NCBI RefSeq assembly: GCF_003202235.1
Contig: NZ_MASU01000007.1
Coordinates: 186,001 to 250,000, forward strand
DNA: 64,000 nucleotides
DNA from: Prauserella flavalba
Lineage (GTDB): Bacteria; Actinomycetota; Actinomycetes; Mycobacteriales; Pseudonocardiaceae
Direction of reading: 5' to 3'
Positions within the stretch are counted from its first letter, which is position 1. Every line of letters starts with the position of its first letter. The notes under the pieces are model-generated. The model searched no databases. It was given only the letters and a program-made list of their open reading frames with translations, and was not told the DNA's origin. Of the stretch, positions 7,828 through 15,974 are shown one piece after another. Both the position numbers and the translations under genes were made by a program.

Positions 7828-8556
7828 TCACTCCGGGAGGGTGGCCTCGATGCCGGCGAGGATGCGGGCAAGGGCGCGTTCGAAACGGCTTTCCGGGTCC
7901 TCGTGGGGTGCCTTCGCCTCGGCGATCACGCGGGCGAAGTACGGGTACTCGCCGCTCTCGATGATCGACTCGACGTAGGGTCCCATCGCACGCTGCACCT
8001 CCTCGTCGTCGGCGTCGCCGAAGAAGTCCCGGGTCGCCAGCTCGTTCTGCACGTAGCCGTCGACCCAGGTGTTGACCAGTGCGATGGTCTCGAACATGTC
8101 GTCGATGCCCAGACCGAGACCGTCCAGGATGGACATCGAGCGCTCGAAGCCCCGCAGCATGTTCGGCCCCATCGTCGGCCTGCCCGACCACACACGGGAC
8201 AGCCACGGGTGCGCGAGCAGCGCCTGCCGCTGTCCGCACGCGATGTCGCCGAGGTCGCGCTTCCAGTCGCCGCTGAGCTCGGGCCACTCCTCCCGGCCGA
8301 GGATCCGGTCGGCCATCAGCTCGACGAGAGCCTCCTTGTTGGCGACGTAGCGGTACAGGCTCATGGCCCCGGTGCCGAGGCGCGCGGCGACCTTGCGCAT
8401 GGTGACCGCGGTGAGTCCCTCCTCGTCGGCGATCTCGATGGCCGCGTCGGCGATCTGCTCCCGGCTGTAGGCGGGCGCGGGGCCACGGGTGCGCCGCTGC
8501 TGGTCGCCCCACACGCGGACCAGCGCCGACAGCCGTGCCTCGCTCGTGCCTGCCAC
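7828..8556 (-). CDS. TetR-family transcriptional regulator
   Basis: 242 residues from a GTG with GGAGGAG 6 nt upstream. The N-terminal DNA-binding domain is clear: REQIADAAIEIADEEGLTAVT, then MRKVAARLGTGAMSLYRYVANKEAL at about 32-80, the signature of the TetR group with an AcrR/TetR-C type ligand domain. It is divergent from the DrrAB-like exporter, with a 90-bp gap holding paired GTAC-rich sites. It probably represses the exporter and itself until an effector drug or metabolite binds. Confidence 0.9.
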   Translation of the reverse strand: MAGTSEARLSALVRVWGDQQRRTRGPAPAYSREQIADAAIEIADEEGLTAVTMRKVAARLGTGAMSLYRYVANKEALVELMADRILGREEWPELSGDWKRDLGDIACGQRQALLAHPWLSRVWSGRPTMGPNMLRGFERSMSILDGLGLGIDDMFETIALVNTWVDGYVQNELATRDFFGDADDEEVQRAMGPYVESIIESGEYPYFARVIAEAKAPHEDPESRFERALARILAGIEATLPE

Positions 8557-8582
8557 TCGTTCTCCTCCAGCGAAACTCAGTT

Positions 8583-8630
8583 GCGTACGTCGTACTCGGT
8601 TGGCTACCTTTGTACTGCGTACATCGTACT
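8583..8630. promoter_or_regulatory. Putative TetR operator pair
   Basis: Two near-identical 14-mers, GCGTACGTCGTACT (8583-8596) and GCGTACATCGTACT (8617-8630), are 34 bp apart in the divergent TetR/exporter gap. The first contains the palindrome GTACG-T-CGTAC; the second differs by one base. The second site ends 16 bp before the exporter ATG, where a bound repressor would block transcription. Confidence 0.6.
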
Positions 8631-8646
8631 CACTTCAGGGGTCTTC

Positions 8647-9630
8647 ATGGGGAAACACACTGGCGACGCGGTCGTCGTCGCCGAAGGGCTACGCAAGAGA
8701 TTCGGGCAGACGCAGGCGCTCGACGGGCTCGACCTGACCGTGCCGGCCGGGCAGGTCTACGGGCTGCTCGGCCCGAACGGCGCGGGCAAGAGCACGTCGG
8801 TCCGCGTCTTCGCCACGCTCACCAGGCCGGACGAGGGCCGGGCCACCGTCGCGGGCCACGACGTGGTGCGCGAGGCAGGCGCCGTCCGGCGCGAGATAGG
8901 CCTTGCCGGACAGCACGCCGCGCTCGACGAGCAGCTCACGGGACGCGAGAACCTGCGCATCTTCGGCAGGCTCTTCCATCTCGGCACCAAGCGCGCCAGG
9001 GAGCGGGCCGACGAGCTGCTCGAGCGGTTCGACCTCGCCCACGCGGCCGACCGGCTGGTCAAGACCTACTCGGGCGGGATGCGCCGCAGGCTCGACCTCA
9101 TCTCGAGCCTGATCGTCTCCCCCACCGTGCTGTTCCTCGACGAGCCGACGACGGGCCTGGACCCGCGCAGCCGCAACGAGATCTGGGACACCGTGCGCGA
9201 CCTCGTCGGGCAGGGCACCACGGTGCTGCTCACCACGCAGTACCTCGACGAGGCCGACCAGCTGGCCCACAACATCGCCGTGATCGACACCGGCAAGGTG
9301 ATCGCCTCGGGGACTCCTGACGAGCTCAAGGCGCGGATCGGGGGCCGGATCGACGTGACGGTGGGCGATGCCGCCGAGATCCCCGACGCCGCGCGGGCGC
9401 TCGCCGTGCTCGCCGACACCGGCACCGAGCCCGACGTCGACGCCGACCGCAGGCTGCTGAGCGTGCCCGTCGGTGCCGACTCGCTGGCGCTGCCCGACAT
9501 CGTGCGCCAGCTCGACCAGGCCGGGGTGAAGGCGGTGGACGTCGGCATCCGCAGGCCGACGCTCGACGAGGTCTTCCTGACCCTCACCGGCAAACCCACC
9601 ACCACGACCACCGAGGAGGCGGCCCGATGA
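8647..9630 (+). CDS. ABC exporter ATP-binding protein, DrrA type
   Basis: 327 residues. Walker A GPNGAGKST is at about 43-51, the signature TYSGGMRRRLDL at about 142, Walker B LFLDEPTTGLDP at about 164, and an H-loop replaced by TTQYLDEAD, as in DrrA-like drug exporters. The C-terminal 90 residues form the DrrA accessory domain, ending with RRPTLDEVFLTLTG. The ATG at 8647 is chosen because the domain starts immediately. The gene overlaps the permease by ATGA. It is likely to energise export of a hydrophobic drug or metabolite and to be controlled by the adjacent TetR protein. Confidence 0.92.
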   Translation: MGKHTGDAVVVAEGLRKRFGQTQALDGLDLTVPAGQVYGLLGPNGAGKSTSVRVFATLTRPDEGRATVAGHDVVREAGAVRREIGLAGQHAALDEQLTGRENLRIFGRLFHLGTKRARERADELLERFDLAHAADRLVKTYSGGMRRRLDLISSLIVSPTVLFLDEPTTGLDPRSRNEIWDTVRDLVGQGTTVLLTTQYLDEADQLAHNIAVIDTGKVIASGTPDELKARIGGRIDVTVGDAAEIPDAARALAVLADTGTEPDVDADRRLLSVPVGADSLALPDIVRQLDQAGVKAVDVGIRRPTLDEVFLTLTGKPTTTTTEEAAR

Positions 9631-10442
9631 CCGCGACCGCGACCGCGTCCCCGTTGCGCACCGGGCTCTCCGACGGGCTCGCCGTCATGAGCCGCAACCT
9701 GCTCAAGCTCAAGCACCAGCCCGGTCAGATCGTCGCGACGTTCGCGTTCCCGCTCGTGTCGGTGGTGCTGTTCGGCTACGTCTTCGGCAGCGCCATCCCC
9801 ATCCCCGGCGGCGGGAACTACCGCGAGTACCTCATGCCGGGCCTGTTCGTGATGAGCACCGTGTTCGGCGTGATGGGCGCGCTGACGGTCATCGCCAAGG
9901 ACAACGGGCTGGGCGTCATGGACCGCTACCGCTCGATGCCGATGGCCCGCTCCGCCGTCCCGTTCGGACAGACGGCCGCCGATCTCGTGATCGCGGCGGG
10001 CAGCCTCGTCATCATGGCGGCGTGCGGCCTGCTGTTCGGCTGGCGGGCCCACAACGGGATCGGGGCGACGCTCGCCGGGTTCGGGCTGTTGCTGTTGCTG
10101 CAGTACGCCGTCTCGTGGCTCGGCGTGTTCCTCGGCTCGCTGGCGAAGAACGAGGAGACCGCGGCGAGGATCGGGCCGCTGATCATGCCGGTCACGATGA
10201 TCTCCAACATCTTCGTGCCCACCGACGGCATGCCGGCCATCCTGCAGGCGATCGCCGACTGGAACCCCGTGAGCGCCGCGACGGCGGCCTGCCGCGAGCT
10301 GTTCGGCAACCCCGGGCTGCCCGCGGGCGACGTGGCGTGGCCCATCGCCAACCCGGTGCTCGCCACCGTCGGCTGGTGTGTGCTGCTGCTGGCGGTGTTC
10401 GTCCCGCTGTCGATCCGCCGCTTCCGCACCGCGGGCCTGTAG
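9627..10442 (+). CDS. ABC-2 type permease, DrrB type
   Basis: 271 residues, overlapping the ATPase gene by 4 bp. Six hydrophobic segments are visible (about 40-60, 72-92, 118-140, 148-170, 180-200 and 245-262), with the ABC-2 signature region YREYLMPGLFVMSTVFG after the second segment and a DRYRSMPMARSAV coupling loop. It forms the membrane half of the DrrAB-like exporter. It is followed by a GC-rich hairpin and then the convergent pbpB gene. Confidence 0.92.
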   Translation: MTATATASPLRTGLSDGLAVMSRNLLKLKHQPGQIVATFAFPLVSVVLFGYVFGSAIPIPGGGNYREYLMPGLFVMSTVFGVMGALTVIAKDNGLGVMDRYRSMPMARSAVPFGQTAADLVIAAGSLVIMAACGLLFGWRAHNGIGATLAGFGLLLLLQYAVSWLGVFLGSLAKNEETAARIGPLIMPVTMISNIFVPTDGMPAILQAIADWNPVSAATAACRELFGNPGLPAGDVAWPIANPVLATVGWCVLLLAVFVPLSIRRFRTAGL

Positions 10443-10455
10443 TCGGACACGGAAC

Positions 10456-10487
10456 CGGCCCGGCATTCCCCAGGGGATGCCGGGCCG
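10456..10487. terminator. GC-rich hairpin between convergent drrB-like and pbpB genes
   Basis: An 11-bp stem CGGCCCGGCAT (10456-10466) with ATGCCGGGCCG (10477-10487) and a 10-nt loop, followed by TTT on the plus strand. It lies 14 bp after the permease stop and 12 bp after the pbpB stop, so it can serve both genes. Confidence 0.75.
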
Positions 10488-10498
10488 TTTCCCGTCGC

Positions 10499-12421
10499 TC
10501 AGCCGGCCTGGATCAGCGGCACGACCGGAGCCTGCTTGTCCGACAGCGGCAGCTGGTAGCGCTGCGCCAGGTACGACGCGATCTCGTGGAACAGCGGCGC
10601 GGCCGAGGAGCCCTCCGGCAGCGTCGTGTCGGGCGCGTCGAGCCGGATGCCCACCACGAACCGGGGGTCGTCGGCGGGCAGCATCCCCGCGAAGGTGATG
10701 TTGTAGAGGTGGTCGCTGTAGGCGCCCGTGTTGGGGTCCACCTGCTGTCCCGTGCCGGTCTTGCCGGAGATCTGGTAGCCCTCCAGCGCCGCCTGCGGCG
10801 CGGTGCCCCGGTGGTAGGTGTCGCCGTCCTGCGTGGTCGCGCGAAGCATGTCCTTGACCGTATTCGCGGTCTCGGTGCTCACCACCCGCGACGACTTCGG
10901 CTTCGGCTCGGGCACCCGCTTGCCGTCGGGCGTGATCTTCGCGCTGACGATCCTCGGTTCCACGCGCACGCCGCCGTTCGCGATCGCCTGGTACATGCTC
11001 GCCATCTGCACGACGGTCATCGACAGGCCCTGCCCGATCGGCAGGTTGCCGAACGTCGTGCCGGACCACTGGCTGCGCGGCGGCACGTAGCCGGGGCTCT
11101 CACCGGGCAGGCCGATGCCGGTGCGCTTGCCGAGCCCGAACTTCTGCAGCATCTCCAGGTACCGGTCCGGACCGAGCTTCTGGGCGAGCATCAGCGTGCC
11201 GACGTTGGACGACTTCGCGAAGATGCCGGTGGCCGTGAACGGCTGGGTGCCGTGGTCCCACGCGTCGTGCACGACGTGGTCGGCGACCTCGATCGAGCCG
11301 GGCACCTGCAGCACCGAGTCCGGCTTCACGATGCCGTGCTCGATGGCCGCCGCCGCGGTGACGATCTTGTTCACCGACCCCGGTTCGTACGGGGTGGTCA
11401 CCGCGGTGTTGTTCATCAGCTCCGGGTCGAGTGAGCCCGCGTTCGGGTCGAGCGTCTTGTCGTTGGCGAGCGCGTAGACCTCGCCGGTCTTGGCGTCCAT
11501 GATCACCGCGCTGCCGCCCTGCGCGTCGGCGGCCCGCACGTACTCCGCGAGCTTGTTCTGCAGGTCGTACTGCAGGTCGGAGTCGATCGTCAGCTCCAGG
11601 TCCGAGCCGGGCGTAGCCGGCTGCAGGTCCCGTTCGGTGCCGGGGATCACGACGTTGTCGTTGCCCTGGGCCGTGTCGACGATCTGCCGTCCCGGCGTGC
11701 CCGCGAGATCGCTGTCGCGCATGTTCTCCAGGCCGGAGAGGCCGTGGATGTTGTGCTTGGACACGTCCGGGTCGTCGGTGCGCCAGTTCGCGAAGCCCAC
11801 GATGTTCGAGGCCAGCTCCCCGCCGGGGTACTCCCGCTTGGCCCGCTTCTCGTAGCCGATCTCCGGGTACTTCGCCTTGATCTCGTCGGCGATCGAGGGC
11901 TCGACGTCGTCGACGAGGTAGGTGAAGCTGGCGCCCTTGTGGAAGTCGGCCAGCAGCTCCGACTCGGTGGTCTTGCCGGGCAGCTTGCCCGCGATGAACT
12001 TCGCGATCTCGGCGACCCGCGTGCGGTAATTCTCGCCCGACTCGGGGTTCTCGCGCGCGAACTCGTCCCAGGTCTTGCGCATCAGCCGCAGGTTCGCCCA
12101 CAGCATGCGCGTTTCGACGCTGAACGCCAGCTCCTGCCCGTTGCGGTCCACAATGGAGCCGCGGTGGGCGGGGATGTCGATCGTGGTCGTGCGCTGCCGC
12201 TCCGCCTTCGCCGACAGCGCCTCGGCCTGGAAACCCTGCACCTGCACGAGCTTGAGCCCCGCCGCGACGAGCAGGACCACCAGGAAGATCCGGCCGGCCA
12301 CGAAGCGACCCCGGTTACCGCCGTCGATCGCGGGCGCGCCCCCTCTGCGCGCCCTGGCCGAGTAGGTGCGGCGCGTGCCGCCCCTGCCGGCTCCTCCTCG
12401 CGATCGTGCCTGACCTGGCAT
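10499..12421 (-). CDS. pbpB: Division-specific penicillin-binding protein (FtsI/PbpB)
   Basis: 640 residues. A basic cytoplasmic N-terminus (about 45 residues) is followed by a single membrane anchor (GRIFLVVLLVAAGLKLV), the PBP dimerisation domain (IPAHRGSIVDRNGQELAFS) and the transpeptidase domain. The catalytic SxxK is S350-V-N-K353 within YEPGSVNK, then SSN and KTGTGQQ near the C-terminus. It crosslinks septal peptidoglycan. The ATG at 12421 is chosen over the adjacent TTG because GGAGGGG is suitably placed upstream. It is the last dcw gene present: no murE follows. Confidence 0.95.
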   Translation of the reverse strand: MPGQARSRGGAGRGGTRRTYSARARRGGAPAIDGGNRGRFVAGRIFLVVLLVAAGLKLVQVQGFQAEALSAKAERQRTTTIDIPAHRGSIVDRNGQELAFSVETRMLWANLRLMRKTWDEFARENPESGENYRTRVAEIAKFIAGKLPGKTTESELLADFHKGASFTYLVDDVEPSIADEIKAKYPEIGYEKRAKREYPGGELASNIVGFANWRTDDPDVSKHNIHGLSGLENMRDSDLAGTPGRQIVDTAQGNDNVVIPGTERDLQPATPGSDLELTIDSDLQYDLQNKLAEYVRAADAQGGSAVIMDAKTGEVYALANDKTLDPNAGSLDPELMNNTAVTTPYEPGSVNKIVTAAAAIEHGIVKPDSVLQVPGSIEVADHVVHDAWDHGTQPFTATGIFAKSSNVGTLMLAQKLGPDRYLEMLQKFGLGKRTGIGLPGESPGYVPPRSQWSGTTFGNLPIGQGLSMTVVQMASMYQAIANGGVRVEPRIVSAKITPDGKRVPEPKPKSSRVVSTETANTVKDMLRATTQDGDTYHRGTAPQAALEGYQISGKTGTGQQVDPNTGAYSDHLYNITFAGMLPADDPRFVVGIRLDAPDTTLPEGSSAAPLFHEIASYLAQRYQLPLSDKQAPVVPLIQAG

Positions 12422-12442
12422 CAATCCCCTCCGGTCGTCGCT

Positions 12443-13192
12443 CTACTCCTGCACCTGGCCGGCCGCGGCGTTCTCCGCCTGCCCGCCGGCATCCTGGCGC
12501 TCCCCTGCCTGCTGGTCCCGGCTCTCCTCCGGGTTCTGCCCCTGCTGTCCCTGCGGCTGGCCCTGCTGGCCCTGCTGCCCCTGCTGAGCGGGCGGCGGGC
12601 CCGCGGGGTCCGGGTCGGGCTCGGGCTCCGGGGGCGGCGCCGGCGCGGTGGCCTCGGTCGGCTCGCCGACGACGCGGATCGAGCCGTCCTCGTTCACCAC
12701 GATGCGCGCCGGGTTGCCCCCGGGCACCATGCCCAGCGCCTTGGCGCGCTCGGCGAGCGACGACGGAGACTCCGCGCTCGCGACCTCACGCTGCAGCTGC
12801 TCGGAGTACTCGGCGAGATGGGCGTTGCCCTGCCGCAGCTCCTCGAGCCGGTAGGAATCGGCGATGGCCTGTGTGGACAGACCCAGCGTGGTCGCCACGC
12901 CCGCCGCCATCAACGCCATCAGCAGAAGCACGAACGACGCGCGCGAACGCGGCCACCGCAGGCGCAGCCGCAAGCGCGGCACGCCCTGCTCGGGGGCGGC
13001 CTCACGCCGCAGCTCCTGCGCACGCTGGGCGCGCCGCGCGTAGGCGCGCTCGGCCGCCGAGCTGCGCCGCCTCGGCGCGCCCCCGGTCTCGGGAGCCTCG
13101 GGGGCCGCCGTCGTGGTGGCGCGCGGGCGCTGCCGGGTACGGGACGTGGACTGGGTGCGTGTCCGGGTGCGTGTGCGTGCCGGCGCGGTCAT
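12443..13192 (-). CDS. ftsL: FtsL-like septum protein with long proline/glutamine tail
   Basis: 249 residues. Residues 1-80 are strongly basic (Arg/Thr repeats), 85-106 form one membrane segment, and 112-142 form a short coiled coil followed by ALGMVPGGNPA, the motif seen in actinobacterial FtsL-like proteins. From about 182 the tail is Pro/Gln/Glu-rich and probably disordered. Its position between rsmH and pbpB is that of ftsL. It probably connects FtsI to the FtsQ/FtsB complex. The start overlaps the rsmH stop (TGATG). The Q-rich tail makes it about twice the length of typical FtsL. Confidence 0.85.
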   Translation of the reverse strand: MTAPARTRTRTRTQSTSRTRQRPRATTTAAPEAPETGGAPRRRSSAAERAYARRAQRAQELRREAAPEQGVPRLRLRLRWPRSRASFVLLLMALMAAGVATTLGLSTQAIADSYRLEELRQGNAHLAEYSEQLQREVASAESPSSLAERAKALGMVPGGNPARIVVNEDGSIRVVGEPTEATAPAPPPEPEPDPDPAGPPPAQQGQQGQQGQPQGQQGQNPEESRDQQAGERQDAGGQAENAAAGQVQE

Positions 13193-14148
13193 CAGGCATC
13201 CGCTCCAATCCGTTCGGCGGCGCGCAGCCGCACCGAGGCCGCTCGCGCGTTGTGTTCGATCTCCCGTTCGTCGGCCTTCTCGGCCCCGCGGGTCAGCAGG
13301 CGCAGCTCGGGACCGTGGCCCGGCAGCTCCACCGGCAGGCCCTCCGGCGTACGCGAGGACGCCTTCTCCGCGAACGCGCGCTTGACGATGCGGTCCTCCA
13401 GCGAGTGGTAGGACTCGACGACGATCCGCCCGCCCGGCGCGAGCGCGTCGATCGCCGAAGGCACGGCGGCCCGCAGCGTGTCCAGCTCGCCGTTGACCTC
13501 GATGCGCAGCGCCTGGAACGTGCGCTTGGCGGGATGTCCTCCGGTGCGCCTGCTCGGCGCGGGCACGGTGTCGTAGAGCAGCCGGACGAGCCGCTCGCTG
13601 CGCTCGAAGGGCTCCTTCTCGCGCTCCGCAACCACGGCCTTGGCGATGCGGTGGGCGAAGCGTTCCTCGCCGTAGTCGCGCAGGATCCGCGTGAGGTCGG
13701 CGAGCGGGTAGGTGTTGAGCACGTCGGCCGCGGTGCGCCCGGACGTCGGGTCCATGCGCATGTCGAGCGGTGCGTCGCGCGCGTACGCGAACCCCCGCTC
13801 GGCGAGGTCGAGCTGCATCGAGGACACCCCCAGGTCCATCAGTACACCGTCCACATGCGACAGACCGCGTTCCTCGAGCACCTCGGGCAGCCGGTCGTAG
13901 ACGGCGTGGACGAACTCCACGCGGTCGCCGTGCGCGGCGAGCCGCTCCCGGGAGCGCTCGAGTGCGTTGGGATCGCGGTCCAGCCCGATCAGGCGCAGCG
14001 CCGGATGGGCGGTCAGCAGCGCGTCGGCGTGCCCGCCGAGCCCGAGCGTCGTGTCGACGAGCACGGCCTCGCGGCCGGCGAGCGCGGGCTCGAACAGCTC
14101 GAGCACGCGGTCGAGCAGGACGGGCAGGTGCGCGGTGCCGTCGTTCAT
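13192..14148 (-). CDS. rsmH: 16S rRNA (cytosine-1402-N4)-methyltransferase RsmH
   Basis: 318 residues. [13 protein letters not shown] at the N-terminus, the SAM loop [24 protein letters not shown], the [13 protein letters not shown] stretch, [15 protein letters not shown] and [16 protein letters not shown] are all diagnostic of MraW/RsmH. It methylates C1402 in the 16S decoding site using SAM. The ATG at 14148 is preferred because AGGGGGCGGG lies 5-10 nt upstream; a GTG at 14172 is an in-frame alternative. The gene is preceded by a 64-nt hairpin element and by mraZ, the usual dcw order. Confidence 0.95.
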   Translation of the reverse strand: MNDGTAHLPVLLDRVLELFEPALAGREAVLVDTTLGLGGHADALLTAHPALRLIGLDRDPNALERSRERLAAHGDRVEFVHAVYDRLPEVLEERGLSHVDGVLMDLGVSSMQLDLAERGFAYARDAPLDMRMDPTSGRTAADVLNTYPLADLTRILRDYGEERFAHRIAKAVVAEREKEPFERSERLVRLLYDTVPAPSRRTGGHPAKRTFQALRIEVNGELDTLRAAVPSAIDALAPGGRIVVESYHSLEDRIVKRAFAEKASSRTPEGLPVELPGHGPELRLLTRGAEKADEREIEHNARAASVRLRAAERIGADA

Positions 14149-14198
14149 GGGCCCCGCCCCCTTTCGCCTCACCCGCCCCGTTGTGCTCGTCCGGTGCC

Positions 14199-14262
14199 GA
14201 TGCCGTCAGGTTGCGGACCTGATACCGGGGAAGGTGCATCAGGGCCGCAGCCTGACGGCATC
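14199..14262 (-). ncRNA. mraW-type RNA motif in the rsmH 5' leader
   Basis: An 18-bp stem (14199-14216 with 14245-14262) has one mismatch, then an inner 6-7 bp helix (ACCTGAT with ATCAGGG) around a conserved-looking loop. Flanking bases 14191-14197 and 14264-14270 extend the stem. A hairpin in this place, upstream of actinobacterial mraW genes, is the published mraW RNA motif. Its function is not known; it probably controls rsmH expression after mraZ. Confidence 0.65.
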
Positions 14263-14320
14263 CGCGCCGGAACTCCCTCGTTCCACCCGGCACGGCCGGG
14301 GAAACCCGTGCCCGCCGTCG

Positions 14321-14752
14321 TCAGAACACGCCGGGCAGGATCTCCTCCTGCGCCTTGGCGTAGCTGTCCTCGTGCTCCTCCAGGTAGCCCTGCCACGCTT
14401 GGGCGTCCCAGATCTCCAGCCTGGTGATCGCACCGATCACCACGCATTCCTTGTTGAGCCCGGCATAGCGCCGGAGCTCGGACGCGATGGCGATGCGCCC
14501 CTGCCCGTCAGGGCGTTGCTCGTCGGTGCCCGCGAACAGGTACCGCTGGTAGGCACGCACCGACTCGTTGGTGAAGGGCGCTTCGGCCACCTTGCGGGCC
14601 ATCTGCTCGAACTCCGCACGCGGGAAGACGTACAGGCAGTGATCCTGTCCCTTGGTGATCATCAGCCCACCCGCCAGCGCGTCACGGAACTTCGCGGGCA
14701 GCGTGAGCCGCCCCTTGTCGTCCAGCTTCGGGGTGTGGGTGCCGAGGAACAT
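14321..14752 (-). CDS. mraZ: Transcriptional regulator MraZ
   Basis: 143 residues, full length for MraZ. It has two AbrB-like swapped-hairpin repeats: [17 protein letters not shown] at about 8-24 and [18 protein letters not shown] at about 83-100. MraZ binds repeated GTGGG boxes and controls its own dcw operon. The ATG is preceded by GGGGAGG at 9 nt. Four matching boxes lie 84-119 bp upstream, over the promoter. Confidence 0.96.
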   Translation of the reverse strand: MFLGTHTPKLDDKGRLTLPAKFRDALAGGLMITKGQDHCLYVFPRAEFEQMARKVAEAPFTNESVRAYQRYLFAGTDEQRPDGQGRIAIASELRRYAGLNKECVVIGAITRLEIWDAQAWQGYLEEHEDSYAKAQEEILPGVF

Positions 14753-14836
14753 CGGCCACCACCTCCCCTACCGACCAGCGCCGAACCCACGTGCCCGCGG
14801 ATTCCGCCGAGATCGGCCACGAGGCTTCCCTTCCGC

Positions 14837-14877
14837 CCCACTGGCCACCACCGTACCCCACTTTTCACCACAGTCAA
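14837..14877 (-). promoter_or_regulatory. mraZ promoter with four MraZ boxes
   Basis: On the minus strand, boxes GTGGT, GTGGG, GTGGT and GTGGG (14867-14871, 14857-14861, 14847-14851 and 14837-14841) repeat at exactly 10-bp steps. A -35 TTGACT (14872-14877) and a -10 TACGGT (14850-14855), 16 bp apart, are interleaved with the boxes, so MraZ bound here would exclude RNA polymerase. Confidence 0.8.
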
Positions 14878-15233
14878 CGCCGAAACAGCTCGATCGTGGA
14901 CTTTCACGCGACATTTACGCAGGTCACTGCGGTGGGGCCGGAGTGGGGCGCGGTGGGGCGAGATCGCCGCCGCGGGTGAGGGAACACGTGTGCCGCGACC
15001 CCATCAGGGCCCTCGAGAGCCCGCCGGTGGCGGAAAGTGGGGACGGTGGGGAGCAGTGGTGGAGGGAGGTGGGTGGCGCGCGCCCGGCGAGGCACGCCGC
15101 CCGCCGTCACGGCGACGTCCGGCGACGGGCCGGGCCGGACTGGACCAGCTGCGACCCCTGGCCGAGCAGCTGCTGACCGGCCCGCAGCAGGCCCTGGCGT
15201 AGCGCGGTACCGGGTCCGGCGGTGAGCGGACCG
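14878..15233. other. Intergenic region with further GTGGG clusters
   Basis: No convincing gene in these 356 bp. On the plus strand there are GTGGG boxes at 14932, 14943 and 14953, and again at 15037, 15046, 15056 (GTGGT) and 15069. They face the opposite way to the mraZ boxes. The region separates mraZ from the 3' end of the ESX accessory operon, which is on the same strand. Confidence 0.5.
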
Positions 15234-15974
15234 CTACGCCACCAGGTCCGCGAGCCGCGCGGCGAGGCGCTCCCGGTCAGCGGGCGCCACGCTCATCCAG
15301 TCCTCGTCGCCCCGGCCCGGCGCGACCGTGCCGAGGTACGCGCCGACGTCGGTGACGAACCAGCTCACGCCGCCGAGCCTGCGCAGCCGATGCCCCTCGC
15401 GTACCCGCACCGAGAACTGGCCGGCGCCGAGCACGGGCCGCGCCTGGATCGCGAGCACCTCGCGCAGTTGCTGTTCGTAGGCCGCCGAACCCGCGGCCTT
15501 CCCGTACACCGGGTCCTGCGCGGCGGGGCCGAGCACCGACGCCGGCAGGCTCACGCCGTAGCCCGGCCCCGGTTCCAGCTCGGGCAGGACCCCGACGGCG
15601 GCGGAGAACAGCTCGCCTTCCCCGATGACCGCCAGGCCGATGGTCTGCCGCGGCTGCACCGCGAGCACGCCGCGCCTGCCTCGCACGGCGGCGACGGCCC
15701 GCACCGGTTCCGGTTCGGCCAGGTCCAGCAGCGCCTCGCATTCGACGTACACCGACGCGCCCGCCAGCAGGCCGAGCCGGTCGCGCAGCTCCTCGTCGGG
15801 CTCGCCGCCGGAGAACAGCCCGCGCTCGGCGAGGTTCTCGTGCACGGCACGGCGGATGTCGCTGCGCTCGGTGCCGGTCCGGCCGACGCTCGGCACGAGC
15901 AGTGGAGCGGGCGGGGCACCGTAGCCGAGATCGGACCAGAGGATGTCGAACGCCGACGCGGATACGCGGATCAC
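15234..15974 (-). CDS. EspG-like ESX secretion-associated chaperone
   Basis: 246 residues from a GTG that overlaps the preceding gene stop. The sequence fits the EspG/ESAT-6-associated fold family: a GRTGTERSDIRRAV segment, LAERGLFSGGEPDEELRDRLGLLA, a long run of antiparallel strands (YVECEALLD, RRGVLAVQ, TIGLAVIGEGEL) and SWFVTDVGAYLGTVAP near the end. EspG proteins hold PE-PPE type substrates soluble in the cytosol for type VII secretion. It follows a PPE/WXG-like gene by overlap, as expected for such a pair. Confidence 0.75.
   Translation of the reverse strand: MIRVSASAFDILWSDLGYGAPPAPLLVPSVGRTGTERSDIRRAVHENLAERGLFSGGEPDEELRDRLGLLAGASVYVECEALLDLAEPEPVRAVAAVRGRRGVLAVQPRQTIGLAVIGEGELFSAAVGVLPELEPGPGYGVSLPASVLGPAAQDPVYGKAAGSAAYEQQLREVLAIQARPVLGAGQFSVRVREGHRLRRLGGVSWFVTDVGAYLGTVAPGRGDEDWMSVAPADRERLAARLADLVA

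Noticed and set aside
9066-11069. Very long minus-strand frame across the exporter genes
   Set aside because: It is antisense to the clear DrrA/DrrB and pbpB reading frames and has low-complexity Arg/His/Gly composition.
12540-12600. Gln/Gly/Pro repeats in the FtsL-like tail as a possible tandem repeat locus
   Set aside because: Degenerate low-complexity codons inside a real gene, not a DNA repeat with a constant unit.
14904-15110. A 68-codon minus-strand frame in the gap between the ESX operon and mraZ
   Set aside because: Pro/Arg/His-rich composition, no ribosome-binding site, no recognisable fold; typical of spurious frames in GC-rich spacer.
15139-15202. Plus-strand stretch reading GLDQLRPLAEQLLTGPQQALA, which looks protein-like
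   Set aside because: No start codon with a ribosome-binding site and no coding-like sequence in front of it; could be a gene relic but cannot be supported.
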